A stretch of 64,000 nt of DNA from Corinectria fuckeliana (Eukaryota; Ascomycota; Sordariomycetes; Hypocreales; Nectriaceae). The first letter of the stretch is position 1, and every line of letters starts with the position of its first letter. The notes beneath the pieces were generated by a model. That model searched no databases. It was not told where the DNA came from and saw only the letters and a list, made by a program, of their open reading frames with translations. This document shows positions 45,488 through 57,390 of the stretch, piece by piece. The DNA is taken from contig WPDH01000100.1 in NCBI GenBank assembly GCA_019137255.1, positions 1 to 64,000 of the forward strand. The letters are read 5' to 3'. The translations under genes were made by a program, and so were the position numbers.

Positions 45488-48400
45488 ATGGCCGCGCAAA
45501 CGAGTTCCAGTGCGGTCGCCGCAGATCGAAGTCACGATTACGATCCCCGAAGCGACGCTGCGCTGTCGTCGTCGGCATCGACACCTCAAACGACGAGCCC
45601 TGAGACGATGCCTTTCCTGTCGCTGGCCGACCTGAGCTCAACACCGCTCAGCATGATTGACGACTCATGGATGATGGACAACAGCAGCATCAGTTCGAAG
45701 ATGAATGGTGGTGGTAGTGGTGGTGGTGCTGCAGTTCCCGGTTCCACTGGCGCGAGCGCTGGTGGCGACAAGCCCACAGGCGACACCCACCAATTGCCCA
45801 CGGCCTTGGGGCGGGCCTCGACCACTGTGCTCAGCGATCCTAGCCCCCGGGACGCGGCAGGTTCAGCGGACGGTGTCTCTGATTCTCCTTCACATTCAAG
45901 CGTATCTCCCTCTCACCCCGGCTCGATTGGGTCAGCTGGATTCGTCAGCGAGAACCAGAGCCAACCCCAAAGCCAAGGTAAAAACCACCAAGGTGGCATC
46001 AACCAGCAACAGTCGGTGCTCATCTCGCCAACATCCTTCACCTCGTCGCCCCGAAATAGCCCCAGCGTCGTCGGCGCATGCGTGGTCAGGGGCCGGCAAT
46101 ACGAAGGTGCCCCAGCGCCACCGCCAGGAATTGACCACTCCAGAGCCCGCAGCGCCACTCGGATCAACACCGCCTCAGCGTCCGCCTGCACATCCACCCC
46201 CCCATCTGCATCCTCCACTTCTGCGTCCCCTGGACACGCTGTACTCGTCGCCCTCGACCAGATCCCCGAGGACAGCGCCTCATCTCACGACTCTGCTTCC
46301 ATCTCAACGTCTCCTGTGCGCATCGGTAGCGTGCAACCTCACACTCGACGAGCCCAGCCACGAGCCAGGCCCATCGTGCGCACTACCTCTGACTCCGACT
46401 CCCTTGCCATCCAGCATCCGACGCCCGACATTAACCCACGGTTCGGTGCCTACGTCGGCAATATCGCCCAGCTCGAGGCCACCGCTGAGCGTCTGTCTAT
46501 GACTAGTTCCATTGACGATGCCATTCGAGACCTCCACGGCGAACTAAAGCGAACCGACTCCCGTCGATCCTCCCTGCTTGCTGCCAACCTCAAAGCCAAC
46601 TCCATCGACGACTATACCAGCAACTCCGGCTCCGTCGTTGAGCACCTTAGACGTAACCACTCCATCTCCTCCTCCATCGTCTCGACCAACATCGCCGCGC
46701 GGCACGGCGGCTACTCCCCGGGCGGGTACGTTATGTCCCCGAGCCACTCGCTTACTGGCCGACTTCGATCTGGATCCAAAAACTCGTCCGGTCGACCAGA
46801 AATCGACGTCGAATCCGTCCTCTCACGCCACGGCCCCGGCAAGGCCTCTGTCAGAAGTGTCCGCTCCACTAAAATGTCTTTGGCCGAGATTTCCGAGTCG
46901 GAGCCCATTGCTCTGACCCAGGATGTCCTCGATAAGGCCGATTCATCTCCTCCCATCAAGAGCAATGATGGTGCCCCCCACTTCCCCCCCGAACTTCGCG
47001 ACGCAAACATGCCCAGCACCGATGTTTTCCACGGCATGATGGGAGACGATGACTTCATGCAGAAGCAAAGGCTGGAAATGGGCTCAGGAAACTTGTCAAG
47101 GGAGCCTGCATCCCAGCGAGAAGCCCAGAGGCCGGGAACGTCTCGATCTGACACCACCTTCCAACAGTGCCAGGATGCCTTTGGTGACTTTGATGGCGTC
47201 CACTGGGTGCCCGAGACGGAGGGCGAAGTTCATTCACCTCCACAACCCGAAGCTCCTGCCCCCATACCGCGACCTGCTCCTCAGACCATGGCCCGACCAC
47301 AGTCTTATATGGATCCCGAGTCTGGGCAGCAAATGCTCTATTATCCGGCGCGCGTGCCTGCAATGCTCAACTTGCCCCCGAAGCTGTCCAATAAGCCGAA
47401 AACTACCGACAGAGACAACCGACGCTCCCAGATCCTCAGTATGATGGACGGGAACCGGGGCTCTCGCGCCCTTGACCTGGATGGCAATCGACAGTCTGTC
47501 TCATTCGATGGAAAGCGACAGTCTCATTTCCTGGAGTCTCCCATCAAGGACAATCGACAGTCCCGCCATCTTGAGTCCCCGGTCAAGGACAGCAACCGAG
47601 ACTCTTGGCTACCCGATCCCTTGGCAGGCCATCGAGAGTCGTTTGCTGCTGCCTTGTCGGCAGAAGAGCTCCATCTTGTCGGTGCTGAAGTGCGCTCTGT
47701 ACGATCCAGCCACGATGGTGATCATGTGGCTCACCCCGAGATTGAGCCCGAGGCTGAGCCACTGCGACGCCCTCAGCGATTGTCCCGAATGGATGCAGAC
47801 AAACGAAAATCGAGGATGTCCAACTTGCCGGCGCAACTAAGGGCGAGCGCCTATTTCGATACTCCTTCTACGACCGTCCCCGAGATCGAAGTCAAGGATG
47901 GATCAGCCATGGCGACCCTTGACAGTATCCTCGACGCCTCCGCCCACGCGCCTGTTAGCGCCTTCACAGATCACAACTACGCTGGAAAGCTGGGGAACGA
48001 GGTTTACGGAAAAGAAAGAAAAAGAGCCTCGGTCGCGGCGTCGACGATGCTGCGCCCCGTGTCTGGCGAGCAGCAGCAGCCCAAGAAGCGATCTTCGTTT
48101 ATGTGGCTTGGCAAGCGTCACAGTCATGCGAGTGACGACAAGCAACCTAGGCTTAGCGACGACGGCTCCGGGCTTGGCCCCGTCAATTCTGATACCCGAG
48201 CTAGTGAGCACGAAGCATTGGCTGGAAGAAGCGACGACGACCGAAGCATCCGATCTGGCGATGACGAGCACGAAACCGCGGAGGGTGACGAGGATGAGGA
48301 TATTTCTGGCGATGATGGCTATCACGGGCCTCCCACGACTCTCCTCGCTGAGCTGCAGCTTCGCAAGCAGCAGCAGAAGGAGCGGACTCAGCGACAATTC

Positions 48401-49651
48401 CCTGGTGGAATGCATGCCACCTTGTTAGAGATGGATGCAGTCGCGGAGACGCAGCGAAAGCAAAGGAACAACCGTCGCGTGAATCTGGCCTGGGAAGAGG
48501 AAGGGCACTTTGTCGAGGAGGACTCTGACGACGAGGATGTTCCTCTGGCTATCCTTGCGGCTCGAAACCAAGGCGCGCAGAACGTGATGGACCTGAACCG
48601 TCCCATTGGCCTGATGGAGCGTCGCGAGATAGAGGACAACGAGCCACTCAGCCATCGTCGAGCCCGTCTGCATGGACACGATCCCAGAGCTCTCATGATG
48701 ACTCGCCCGAGCTTTCAGAACCTGAAGGCCGACAACAGCGGCCTCCATCTTCCGCAATCGTCTTACTCCGCCCAGGGCGCATCTCCTGAGCCCGAAGAGG
48801 ATGAGGTCGAAGAAGAGACGCTGGCTGACAGAAAGAAGCGTCTGGCCGCCAAGGACGAAGCTGAAAACCCCCTGCCTAGGGCCCGTCCTGTTAGCAGTGT
48901 CTTCACTACTGAGCTGCTCAGTCAGTTTGGCGATCTTGATGAAGGCAAGAAGGAGGAGAAGGAGAAGGCGGCATCCAAACCTCCTGGGGACGAGACCTTA
49001 GGCCAGCGCCGCCGACGCCTACAAGCTGAACGCGAAGCCCGTGAGCGCGAGATGAGCTTCAACCAACTCTCTGGACCTGGACCTGAGGAGGAAGCACAGA
49101 TGCCGACTTTGAAGCCGCAGATGAGCTTGGCAAACGTGCTTGCTGCCCATCCGAAGAGGGAAGCCGACTTCCGAGGTCAGGAGGAGAGACACCGTTTAGA
49201 AATGGAGGACCGCGCCGCAAGAGAACGCAACGCCAAGATGGCGGCGATGAGAAACCAAATGCCTACTAGCTTACAGTTTCCAAGTGTCGATCGTTCCGGC
49301 GGCTACAGAGGCGGGGCTTTCAACGATGGTACTGGCGGTATTGGACCCCAGGCCGCAATGTCTTCCCCAGCACTCAACACTCAGATGTTCGGTGGTGCTC
49401 CTCTTCAGCACCGAGCGAGCGCCGTCTTCAACTCGTACGCAGCGCCACCTGTGCAGCAACCTGCGTACGGCGGCTCCATGGTCAACCTAGGCGCGATGCC
49501 TAACAACATGGGCGCCTATAATGGCATGAACAATATGAACCCCTACAGCGGCGTGTTGCCAGCCTACGGTGGCGGAATGCAGATGCCCATGAATAGCTCC
49601 GGCGTCCCATCGAACCGGATCGAGCAATGGCGACAAGGTGTTTTACCATGA
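45488..49651 (+). CDS. 1387-residue disordered Ser-rich protein, unassigned
   Basis: One uninterrupted frame from the ATG at 45488 (MAAQTSSS). No enzymatic domain recognised. The first 500 residues are Ser/Thr/Pro/Gly-rich and disordered. The middle holds degenerate short repeats around NRQS and KRQS followed by LESP (genomic 47400-47640). The region around 48330-48700 looks more conserved and helical: LLAELQLRKQQQKERTQRQF, LLEMDAVAETQRK, VNLAWEEE, a highly acidic patch, then VPLAILAARNQ and LSHRRARL. Later come charged coiled-coil-like blocks (ETLADRKKRLAAKDEAE; ETLGQRRRRLQAEREARERE) and a Gly/Asn/Met/Tyr-rich tail ending NRIEQWRQGVLP. This is the look of a large scaffold or cell-polarity/cortex protein; that role is inference. 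The absence of introns over 4.2 kb is notable for the genome. Confidence 0.8.
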   Translation: MAAQTSSSAVAADRSHDYDPRSDAALSSSASTPQTTSPETMPFLSLADLSSTPLSMIDDSWMMDNSSISSKMNGGGSGGGAAVPGSTGASAGGDKPTGDTHQLPTALGRASTTVLSDPSPRDAAGSADGVSDSPSHSSVSPSHPGSIGSAGFVSENQSQPQSQGKNHQGGINQQQSVLISPTSFTSSPRNSPSVVGACVVRGRQYEGAPAPPPGIDHSRARSATRINTASASACTSTPPSASSTSASPGHAVLVALDQIPEDSASSHDSASISTSPVRIGSVQPHTRRAQPRARPIVRTTSDSDSLAIQHPTPDINPRFGAYVGNIAQLEATAERLSMTSSIDDAIRDLHGELKRTDSRRSSLLAANLKANSIDDYTSNSGSVVEHLRRNHSISSSIVSTNIAARHGGYSPGGYVMSPSHSLTGRLRSGSKNSSGRPEIDVESVLSRHGPGKASVRSVRSTKMSLAEISESEPIALTQDVLDKADSSPPIKSNDGAPHFPPELRDANMPSTDVFHGMMGDDDFMQKQRLEMGSGNLSREPASQREAQRPGTSRSDTTFQQCQDAFGDFDGVHWVPETEGEVHSPPQPEAPAPIPRPAPQTMARPQSYMDPESGQQMLYYPARVPAMLNLPPKLSNKPKTTDRDNRRSQILSMMDGNRGSRALDLDGNRQSVSFDGKRQSHFLESPIKDNRQSRHLESPVKDSNRDSWLPDPLAGHRESFAAALSAEELHLVGAEVRSVRSSHDGDHVAHPEIEPEAEPLRRPQRLSRMDADKRKSRMSNLPAQLRASAYFDTPSTTVPEIEVKDGSAMATLDSILDASAHAPVSAFTDHNYAGKLGNEVYGKERKRASVAASTMLRPVSGEQQQPKKRSSFMWLGKRHSHASDDKQPRLSDDGSGLGPVNSDTRASEHEALAGRSDDDRSIRSGDDEHETAEGDEDEDISGDDGYHGPPTTLLAELQLRKQQQKERTQRQFPGGMHATLLEMDAVAETQRKQRNNRRVNLAWEEEGHFVEEDSDDEDVPLAILAARNQGAQNVMDLNRPIGLMERREIEDNEPLSHRRARLHGHDPRALMMTRPSFQNLKADNSGLHLPQSSYSAQGASPEPEEDEVEEETLADRKKRLAAKDEAENPLPRARPVSSVFTTELLSQFGDLDEGKKEEKEKAASKPPGDETLGQRRRRLQAEREAREREMSFNQLSGPGPEEEAQMPTLKPQMSLANVLAAHPKREADFRGQEERHRLEMEDRAARERNAKMAAMRNQMPTSLQFPSVDRSGGYRGGAFNDGTGGIGPQAAMSSPALNTQMFGGAPLQHRASAVFNSYAAPPVQQPAYGGSMVNLGAMPNNMGAYNGMNNMNPYSGVLPAYGGGMQMPMNSSGVPSNRIEQWRQGVLP

Positions 49652-50339
49652 TGAGGCCTCTGCTTCATGCCGTCGCCTAAACAAACAAACGCCTACATAC
49701 TTGGATTTTACGGCGTCCACCCCATTGGATCCCCATTGGATTGATTGCGCAAGACACTCCATGCTGTACTATTTTTGGAAGGCAAAAGAAAGCAACAACG
49801 GCGCACAAAGACGGGGTCAGCGAAATGGCGCTTGTTTTGGTATTTTCGGTTCCGGATGACACGAGATTCGTAATGGCCCCTAGCATGGCGCGGCGCTGGA
49901 AAATTAACCTGGGTTCAAATGGATATATCTTTGGCAGACTTTTACTTATTTTAATCAGGAGGACCAGAACGGCGAGCGAATGCTTATTGGGACGGCTGGG
50001 AGGGTAGAGTATTTCTAGGGGCTTTGCATAGCGAGACGAAGGAAACATAGGTCAGGTCACATTGATCTGGACTCCAACCTTTTTTATATCATATTCTTCA
50101 CTCCCGTGCTGCTTCGATCTGTTCAGACGATACCAAATGATGCGAAGCAATTCGGAATTAATACCTTGAATGCACGACATGACGGACAACCTGCAGGAGG
50201 TATCAACTCATTATATTGCCAAAAAGTACATAGTGAAACCCAGTCTACTAGACCAACGCCAGGAAAGCAACAAGCCGAGCCCCCCTCCTCGTTTTCTTTT
50301 CTACTTGAATTCTTTCATGTTCCGTTTCCCCCCCCCCCC
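49652..50339. other. intergenic between convergent genes
   Basis: 3' flanks of the long gene (plus) and UTP5 (minus). A run of about eleven C lies directly next to the UTP5 stop codon (near 50329). No gene seen. Confidence 0.6.
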
Positions 50340-51545
50340 TCACCTTCGCTTGCCCCCCGTCTTCTGCAACTTGGCAGGCGGGGCGTCGACGTCGCTCTCC
50401 TCGTCCTCACCCATGGACTCGTCCACGTCGTCATGATCTACTTCGTCCTCGTCGAGGGACTCCTCGGCGGCGCTGTCTTCCTCGGCGGCGGAATCGTCCT
50501 CCTCGTCGTCCGAGTCGCCGACGAAGCCGTTGGTGATGGGCACGTCATCGTCGTCTTCGTCATCGTCCAGGTCGTCGTCCAGGTTGCGCCTCCGGGCAGT
50601 GGTGCGGTCGTCCTCGCCCTCGACCCAGATGACGTCGTCCTCCTCGGAGTCGTCCGAGTCGGCGGCGTGGGACAGGCCGGGCCCGCGGGACATCTTGCGG
50701 CGCAGGTCCATCTGGCCCTCGAGCATGTCGAGCTTGCCCTTGAGGGCCAGCAGGCTATTCAGGCCCTTGGCGCGCTCGGCGAGGACCTTTTGCAGGCCGT
50801 TGAGGTTCTGGATGATCTTGGGCTGGGAGGCGAGCGCGCCGCCGTGGGCCACGAGCGTCCACTGGACCCAGGTCATGAGGTTGCCGGCGCGGCCGGGGCG
50901 ACGGTACAGGCGGGCGGCGAGCTTGGTGAGGAGGAGGCCGGCGAGGCTGCTGTCGAGGCGCTCGATGGTGTTGCGGATGGTGGGGAGGTCGGTGGTGTGC
51001 AAGCAGGACTCGAGGAGGTCGACGTCGTCGGTGCGAAGCGCCTGGGAGAGGACGGTGGTGAGGGACTGGTGAGAGGGCGGGACGATGGCGTTGCGGGCCG
51101 GTTGGGAGACGGTGGTGCTGGGGGTCACGGGGTGCAGGAGCGCAGGGACGTCGATGATTTCGTTCTCGTTGCGGAGGAGCTCGCCGAAGGACGGGGAAGC
51201 ATCAGCATCCTCGTCGGCGTCCTCGGCAGGCGACAGCGCGTCCTTGCCATTGAGCTTGCCGCCGGGAGCTTTTGACTGGCCGTTGGCGGCGGCGGCGTCG
51301 TTGGAGCCATTGGCCAGAAGGCTCTGTGTGTTTTCGGAGCTGTCGTCGACGTCCGAGACGTCTTCGCCGCTGTCGTTGTCAGAGGAGATCTCGATGGTCT
51401 CGACCTGGGAGCCCGGGAGGGCGTCGGTGCCGGCGATGGAGGCGCGGGACTCGTCGATGGTGGCCTTGCTGGGGATCCGGGCAGACGGTCTAACGACAGG
51501 CGCCGCCAGCTTGGCTGGGGCTTTCCGCTTTGTTGACATGGTCAT
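50340..51545 (-). CDS. UTP5: UTP5-like small-subunit processome protein (Utp12 domain)
   Basis: Minus-strand frame of 401 residues from the ATG at 51545; a second ATG two codons later (51539) may be the real start. The N-terminus is basic (MSTKRKAPAKL). An acidic Ser-rich linker follows. The central helical part matches the Utp12/WDR43 domain (PF04003) in pattern: SLTTVLSQALRTDDVDLLES, TIRNTIERLD, LLLTKLAARLYRRPGRAGNL, WVQWTLVAHGG, then a Leu-rich helix (LQKVLAERAKGLNSLLALKG). The C-terminal third is extremely Asp/Glu-rich, ending in a basic GGKRR. Yeast Utp5 belongs to the t-UTP/UtpA complex that starts pre-18S rRNA processing in the nucleolus. This protein is shorter than the yeast one and lacks visible WD40 repeats, so it corresponds to the C-terminal part only. 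Confidence 0.8.
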   Translation of the reverse strand: MTMSTKRKAPAKLAAPVVRPSARIPSKATIDESRASIAGTDALPGSQVETIEISSDNDSGEDVSDVDDSSENTQSLLANGSNDAAAANGQSKAPGGKLNGKDALSPAEDADEDADASPSFGELLRNENEIIDVPALLHPVTPSTTVSQPARNAIVPPSHQSLTTVLSQALRTDDVDLLESCLHTTDLPTIRNTIERLDSSLAGLLLTKLAARLYRRPGRAGNLMTWVQWTLVAHGGALASQPKIIQNLNGLQKVLAERAKGLNSLLALKGKLDMLEGQMDLRRKMSRGPGLSHAADSDDSEEDDVIWVEGEDDRTTARRRNLDDDLDDDEDDDDVPITNGFVGDSDDEEDDSAAEEDSAAEESLDEDEVDHDDVDESMGEDEESDVDAPPAKLQKTGGKRR

Positions 51546-54423
51546 TTGTTTTTGGGGGGGTTGAGGTTGAAGGCGGGATGCGAAAGGGAAAGAAAAAAAA
51601 AAGGCCGGACCAAAAGCTGGTAGTTCTATCCGCCAAATTAGGAGAAGTCGAGAATACCACGAACAAGCGACCCGCAGTAGGAGCACCGATGATCTGAGAG
51701 GAGGCGAAATGTCTCTGAGCCGTAGGATAAAAGAGCGTCGACGATAGGTTCCTCAGCGGTTTCAAGCGCCGAGTTGGTGGAAAATTTCACGGTCGCTGTC
51801 GTAGAGGTGGGCGAACTTTTTTTTTGGGCTGGACGCTTGGCGTAGGAACTTTCCCCCACACCCACGCTGAGGCTGGGCTGGCTGGGCGTGGGAGGGTGAC
51901 ATAATCAGAAGATAACCGGTCAGGTGGATGGTCACATGGAGATAGGACAAATAGACAGCAGCAATGCTTGATGAGTCATTCCCTGCGAGTCCGGCCTTGG
52001 CCACAAATTTTGGTCTAAGTGATTGGCCGGACTCGACAGAATTGCGACGGCCTAAGGCCTCGTATGTACATATGTACCCTAGCTGGCCCGGGTTAGGGCA
52101 TCAAGGCGCGCTGATTGGCGTCGAGGCAACCTCTAAATGAGGTGGGCGGCGATTGGCTAGGATGGAGGGCTAAGCGGAGCCACAATGCGCAGTTTATTGG
52201 CTGCAACCAGCAACTTTACATTGCTGGTGCCGTTCCCGTCGAGGAGAGACCGACGTGTCTGTGAATACAGCTCTCGAGAGCTCGACGAAGAAGGAAATAG
52301 AAACGACTCAACTCGGACGATAGGGTTAGGGTTTCGGGACGGTGCTGAGTTCACTGTTTTCGTGGTTGTGAGGGCACGTGTGTGTTTAGTGTGCACCGTC
52401 ACATTTGGTTTCCAGGCGGCTCAAGGATTCCCATTCCCTGTCCACTTTAAGCCAGTATGCATGAGTTCTCCCAACCCGTCTCGAGGCAGTGGATCGCCGC
52501 GACTGCCTCGGAGCCCCGGCCCCGGTACGTAGATCCCCGTTTGTACGGTACGGCCCCCCCGTTAGGGTGGTATCTGCTCCAAGGTGAGCGTATGCAACCT
52601 TCTGGCCTCTTCGGGCAGCGCGCGTCGCGTCGCGAACCTTGCGTTGGGATGGTCGTCATTTCAAATGCTGAAGCTCAACCTCATGATGGGGTTTTTCTGG
52701 GGAAGCATGTAGAAGTGGCCTGACGACTTGTTTTCACCGGGATGGGGCGTTGAGTCGTCATTTCCGAGTGTAATATGGATAATGCGGTAGAGAGTAAAAA
52801 GTCGGCGCGTTCAAGACTCTGTCTCTCGGCGGTCGTGTGCACGCCTGAGGGTCATGAAGGAGGCTCTGTGGTGTGGGTGCTTGGTTTTATGTGTGTGCGT
52901 GTGTGAGGGAAACTCCGACCCAGTACGAGACTCGTCGGGAGAGACAATGGACGGTGACGACCAGTGCCACACTAGCCACACAAGCGGCTATGACCTGCAG
53001 AAGCTGGACGAACAGAAGAAGAAAAGAAGAAACAAGACGGAAAGATCAAAGCAGGCCTCCTTTGCGTTGCTTGCTTCGTGCTACTTGGGAGGAAGAACGA
53101 CAAACGGCAACGGCAACTGCAACTGCTTTGTGTCTTACGCAGCACGGGAGTACGGATTAATTTCTCGTTCCTCCTTCTTCCTCGAACACGCCCCTTGTCT
53201 CCATCCGAAGCATAACTGGCCGCCGCCACAAGGTCTCACAAAAGCGGACAAAGTCTAGTCCGTCCCGCCAATCACCGCCGCACACCAGCCCCATCCCCAG
53301 CCTCGCTCTGCATAAAGCCTGCCCACCCGCACCCCCCAACCGCAAGCGAGTTATGCAATCCACAAGTCGCACGGGCCACATTCACGTTTCTGGGCATCGA
53401 CAACTCGGCCAACTAAATTTTTTTCCCCCTGCCCCTTCCGTGCCCCGATAGAGACAAATCAACGGCTCAGCGGAGTTTGTCTTCTTCTCTCATAAATACC
53501 ACCGCGCCTCCGACCGGGCAAATTTCACTGACGTGCACGCGCTTTTCCCTCACAGGCCCTCTCTACGCTTCCCCCCCCCTCCGTCACCCGCCACCCAAAG
53601 CATCGGCCCAGAAAAAGGAAGGTACCGCAGCCGCAAGCCGTAACCGCAAACCGCAAAACGCAACCTGCACCTACCTTACCTACCCGATCAACCCAACCAT
53701 TCACCGTCCTTGGCGATCCCTCGAACCACCCATTGCAGCCAAACAGCAACCTAAAAAAAAAGATTCACTTTCTGCACGCCCCGACTCCCAGCAACCAGGC
53801 GCAATCAACAATAACCATAATTCACCAGCGACATCGGATTCCCTGGGCGCACCTTTCTCTCCTTCACGTGCCGCCTTTTTCCTTTTTTTTTTTTTTTAGC
53901 TCGGCCGGTCTGTTGCGCTTTCTTTCCTCTCCGACTCGACCATCTCCACGTCTCGCCTCCGCCCTCGCCTTCGCGCACGACCTTCCATCGCATCGCGACT
54001 TGCGCCTTTGTTGTTGGCACCAGTGCACAACTCTGTTGCCCTAACTGCATCGCGCCTCGCTCTCTCTCATCCAGCCTTGCGTCGCACCCGCTCCCGCGCC
54101 CGTCTAGTCGCCATCTAGAGTACGACCGCGGCCTTCTCGCTCTGCGCCACCGCCTGCTCTCCGCCTTCCGTCGCATTCTGCACTGCGCTCGCCGCCACCA
54201 AAAGTGTGCATTTAAGTGACGCCTGCCCCCCACCTTCAACACTTGGCCTCGCGCGTCCTCCCTTCATCCATCAACCCACCACCATCGAGATCGCATCGCA
54301 TTGCATCACATCGCACCCGTCGTCCATCGCACCGCCGATCCACTTCCGCGCGCCTCGGTCCCCGGCCTTTTTGATGTCGCGCCGCGCCCGCTGAGCCCGC
54401 CACAACTCCTGCGCACATCGTGA
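51546..54423. other. 2.9-kb intergenic region between divergent genes
   Basis: Promoter space for UTP5 (minus) and the BET protein (plus). Telomere-like TTAGGG units occur at about 52092-52099 and 52322-52336. From about 53450 the plus strand is C/T-rich and includes a run of about twenty T near 53880, a typical leader of the downstream gene. No supported gene; the open frames here are shadows of low-complexity DNA. Confidence 0.6.
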
Positions 54424-57390
54424 ATGGCAATCATGGCTTCGCCTAGCCCAGACGCTCCCGTGGTGGATCCCAAGTCGCGCGACTCGGTGTCGAAAAAGGA
54501 GCAGAAACCTGAGGTCAACGGGTAAGTTCCCCCCTGAGCTTTGTTTGCATTTGCACACGCGTTCACTGCGCGTTCGCGACCCTCGCATCCCCCCTCGCAT
54601 CTTCCCATCAGCGGATGCTGACCTGCTCGCTTTTCCAGCCATGCCACTTCTGTCAATTCCAAAGACGAATCCGAAAAGCCCTCCGTGAATGGAAACAAGG
54701 ATCACGCCGTCACCAACGGGGTCACCAACGACGTAAAAATGGAGAACAGCGACGCCAAGGCCGAACCCGCCAACGGTGCCGCCGACAAGACGGCTAAGGA
54801 GGAGTCACCTAAGGAGGAAACACCCAAGGAGGAGACGCCTAAGGAAGAGCCAAGTACTACCACCAAGGCGGAGCCTGTCGTTGAGTCGACACCAGTGGAT
54901 GAGTCAAGAACTAAGACTGAGGAACCCGCCGCCCCTGCATCAGCAGATATTGAGATGACGGACGCGACACCTGCAAACGATAGCAAACTTGTGGACTACG
55001 AATCCGATGAGTCCCCTACGAGTGCAGACAAAGAGTCTGCCAAGGATGCTGAAATGTCCGACAAACCCTCTGATCCACCTGCTGGTTCTGAGAAGGTGAA
55101 CGGCACTAGCGAGGTCGTTCTTCCTACTTTCGAAGTTGATCTGCAACCTGCTAGCCTTTCGCAACTTGCTATCGAACCTAACGAGACCGAGTCTTCCGTC
55201 CTCGAGTCTTCCGTCCCTGAGCCTTCCATCGAAGTCACCATGGAGGATGCGCCCACAACAATTGATGTATCCATCTCCACTAAGGTTGCCCGTGAGCGAG
55301 AGGACGATACGGCCGACGAGCCTGTATCTAAGCGAGCCAAGACGGAGCCGGCAGAGGATGAGCTTATCCCCGCTGTCGTCGCCGCTTCATCGGCCCCTGC
55401 GGAAGCGACCTCGCAGCCGGAATCTTCACCTTTTACTCGACTAGCCAAGTGGGATGACTCTGAATTCAACAGCCAGGAGATAACGCCCCACCAGCGCCGT
55501 GAGATTCGCAAGGTACTTGCTAGAATCAAGAAGACGAAGCAGGGTGGTCACTTCAAGGACTCCGTCCCGAAACTCTGGCCGGGTCTCTCGGAGAGTTATC
55601 TCGCTAAGATCGAGAAGCCCACGGATCTGTCTGAGATCGACCGGAACGTGCGTGATCCCAACGGTGCCTACCTTACGATTGCACACTTCAAGAAAGACTT
55701 GGTCCTGATGTACAACAATACCCTGGCCTTCAACGGCCCGCTTCACGATGTCACTAGCGCTGCCCGGGGTTCCGTCCGAGCCATCTGGGAGGACCTCATC
55801 ACAATTCCTCAGCAGGAGCCCACCAAGCCTAAGCCTGCTCCTAAGCAAAAGGCACCCCGCGAGCCCCGTACCGCCCACATCGATCCCGCTCCCGCCGTTC
55901 GAAAGCAGTCTTCCGCCCCGGAACCAAGCCCTGTTGTCGAGGCCCCCCCAAAGCAGAGTGCCTCAGTACAAAACCAGGCAGCAGCCGACTTGCGGCGGGC
56001 ATCTACGGCCACTGAGGGTGACAGACCCAAGCGTACTGTGCGTGCCCCTAAACCCAAGGATATCGACTACACGACTAAGCCCTCACAAAAGAAGCTCAGG
56101 CCTGAACTGCAGTTCTCCAAGGAGGTGCTCCAAGAGATGATGCACCCCAAGAACAAGCACATCAACTCTTGGTTTATGGAGGCAGTCGACGCTGAAGGTC
56201 TCGGCATCCCCCACTACTACTCGTTTATCAAGAAGCCCATGGACTTGGGCAAGGTGTCGCGCATGTTGGCGGCCGGAGATATTACCAGTCTTAAGGAATT
56301 TGATAAGAACGTCCGGCTTGTCTTCAGCAATTGTTACGCCTTCAACGGAACCGTCGACCAGGGAAACGCGGTATCGTTCGTGGCCAAGCAACTAGAGGAC
56401 TTTTACAATGCCCAGATGAAGGGCAAAGACGCATGGTTGACCAAGTATGCCAAAGCCCATGCCCCTCCTCCCGCCTCGCACGCCAGTGACGAGGAGGAAG
56501 AATATGAGGAATTTGAGGGCGAGGAAGTGCCCGCACCTCCTGTCGATTCCTCCAAGGAGATTCGGGAGCTCGAGGCCAAGTTGCGGGAGGAGAGCGACAA
56601 GCTCACCGACCTGTTCGCGGCAGACTCTCCCAACCAGAGCCTGATCATGGTCCAACAGGGTATTCTTAAGATGGTGCAGGAGGCGCTCCTCAAGGCCAAG
56701 CAGACGGCCAGCGAATATCGGCAGAAGCACGAAAAGCCCAACAAGAAGGCCAGCAAGCCGAGCAGCAAGTCCAAGCCGTCGAGCAGCTCTGCCGCACGAA
56801 AGCCCAGTGGTAACGCGGCACCCAAAAAGTCTAGCGGTACCAAGAAGGCGGCCCCTAAGAAGAGTCTGTCAGCCGCAGACAAGGATCAGATTGCCAACGC
56901 TATTAACGACCTTGAGTATACTCATCTTGACCGTGCCATCGATATCATCAAGCGTGACACGGGGCAGGCTGTAAGTATTTTCTCTTTCGAAATTGAACTC
57001 GCAACCCGACCCGAAGAGTGACTGACATGTTTGCAGGAGAACACCGAAGGTGAACTCGAGTTGGATATCGACCAACTCAGTAACGACGCGCTGCTCAAGC
57101 TTTGGGATCTCTGCAAAAAGGTGCTCCCTGGATTCGGCAAAGATTCGTCGGGCCCTGTCTCTTCCCCTGAGGTGACTCGCCCAGCCACGGGCAAGCAGCC
57201 AAAGAATGCGGCGAAGCCCAAGAAGAACAAGCCCATGAGCGCCCGTGAACAAGAGGAGCGCATCGCCCAGCTTCGAGGCCTTCGAGATCTCTACAAGCCA
57301 GGACAAGAATCCGGCGATGGTCAGAACGTGACGCAGGCGCCGACCCCGACGGCCGAGTCTAGCGACGACTCGGACTCGGAGGAAGAGTAA
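54424..57390 (+). CDS. BDF1: BET-family double bromodomain protein (BDF1-like)
   Basis: Three exons: 54424-54521, 54639-56970 and 57037-57390, giving 927 residues. A second ATG at 54433 is also possible. The N-terminal 300 residues are acidic and include repeated KEE(S/T)PKEE units. Bromodomain 1 (about 300-400) is divergent: YLAKIEKPTDLSEI and MYNNTLAFNG keep the ZA-loop and Asn pattern only partly. Bromodomain 2 (about 525-635) is canonical: PHYYSFIKKPMDLGKVSRML and FSNCYAFNG, with the acetyl-lysine-binding Asn in the NCYAFNG segment. A Lys/Ser-rich linker leads to the NET (extra-terminal) domain (about 777-845), split by the last intron, and a Ser/Asp/Glu tail. BET proteins bind acetylated histones H3/H4 and recruit TFIID or SWR1-type complexes in the nucleus. 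Domain order and length fit the fungal family. Confidence 0.93.

Noticed and set aside
50106..51275. 389-codon plus-strand frame opposite UTP5
   Set aside because: Val/Gly/Leu-rich antisense shadow of Asp/Glu-rich coding sequence.
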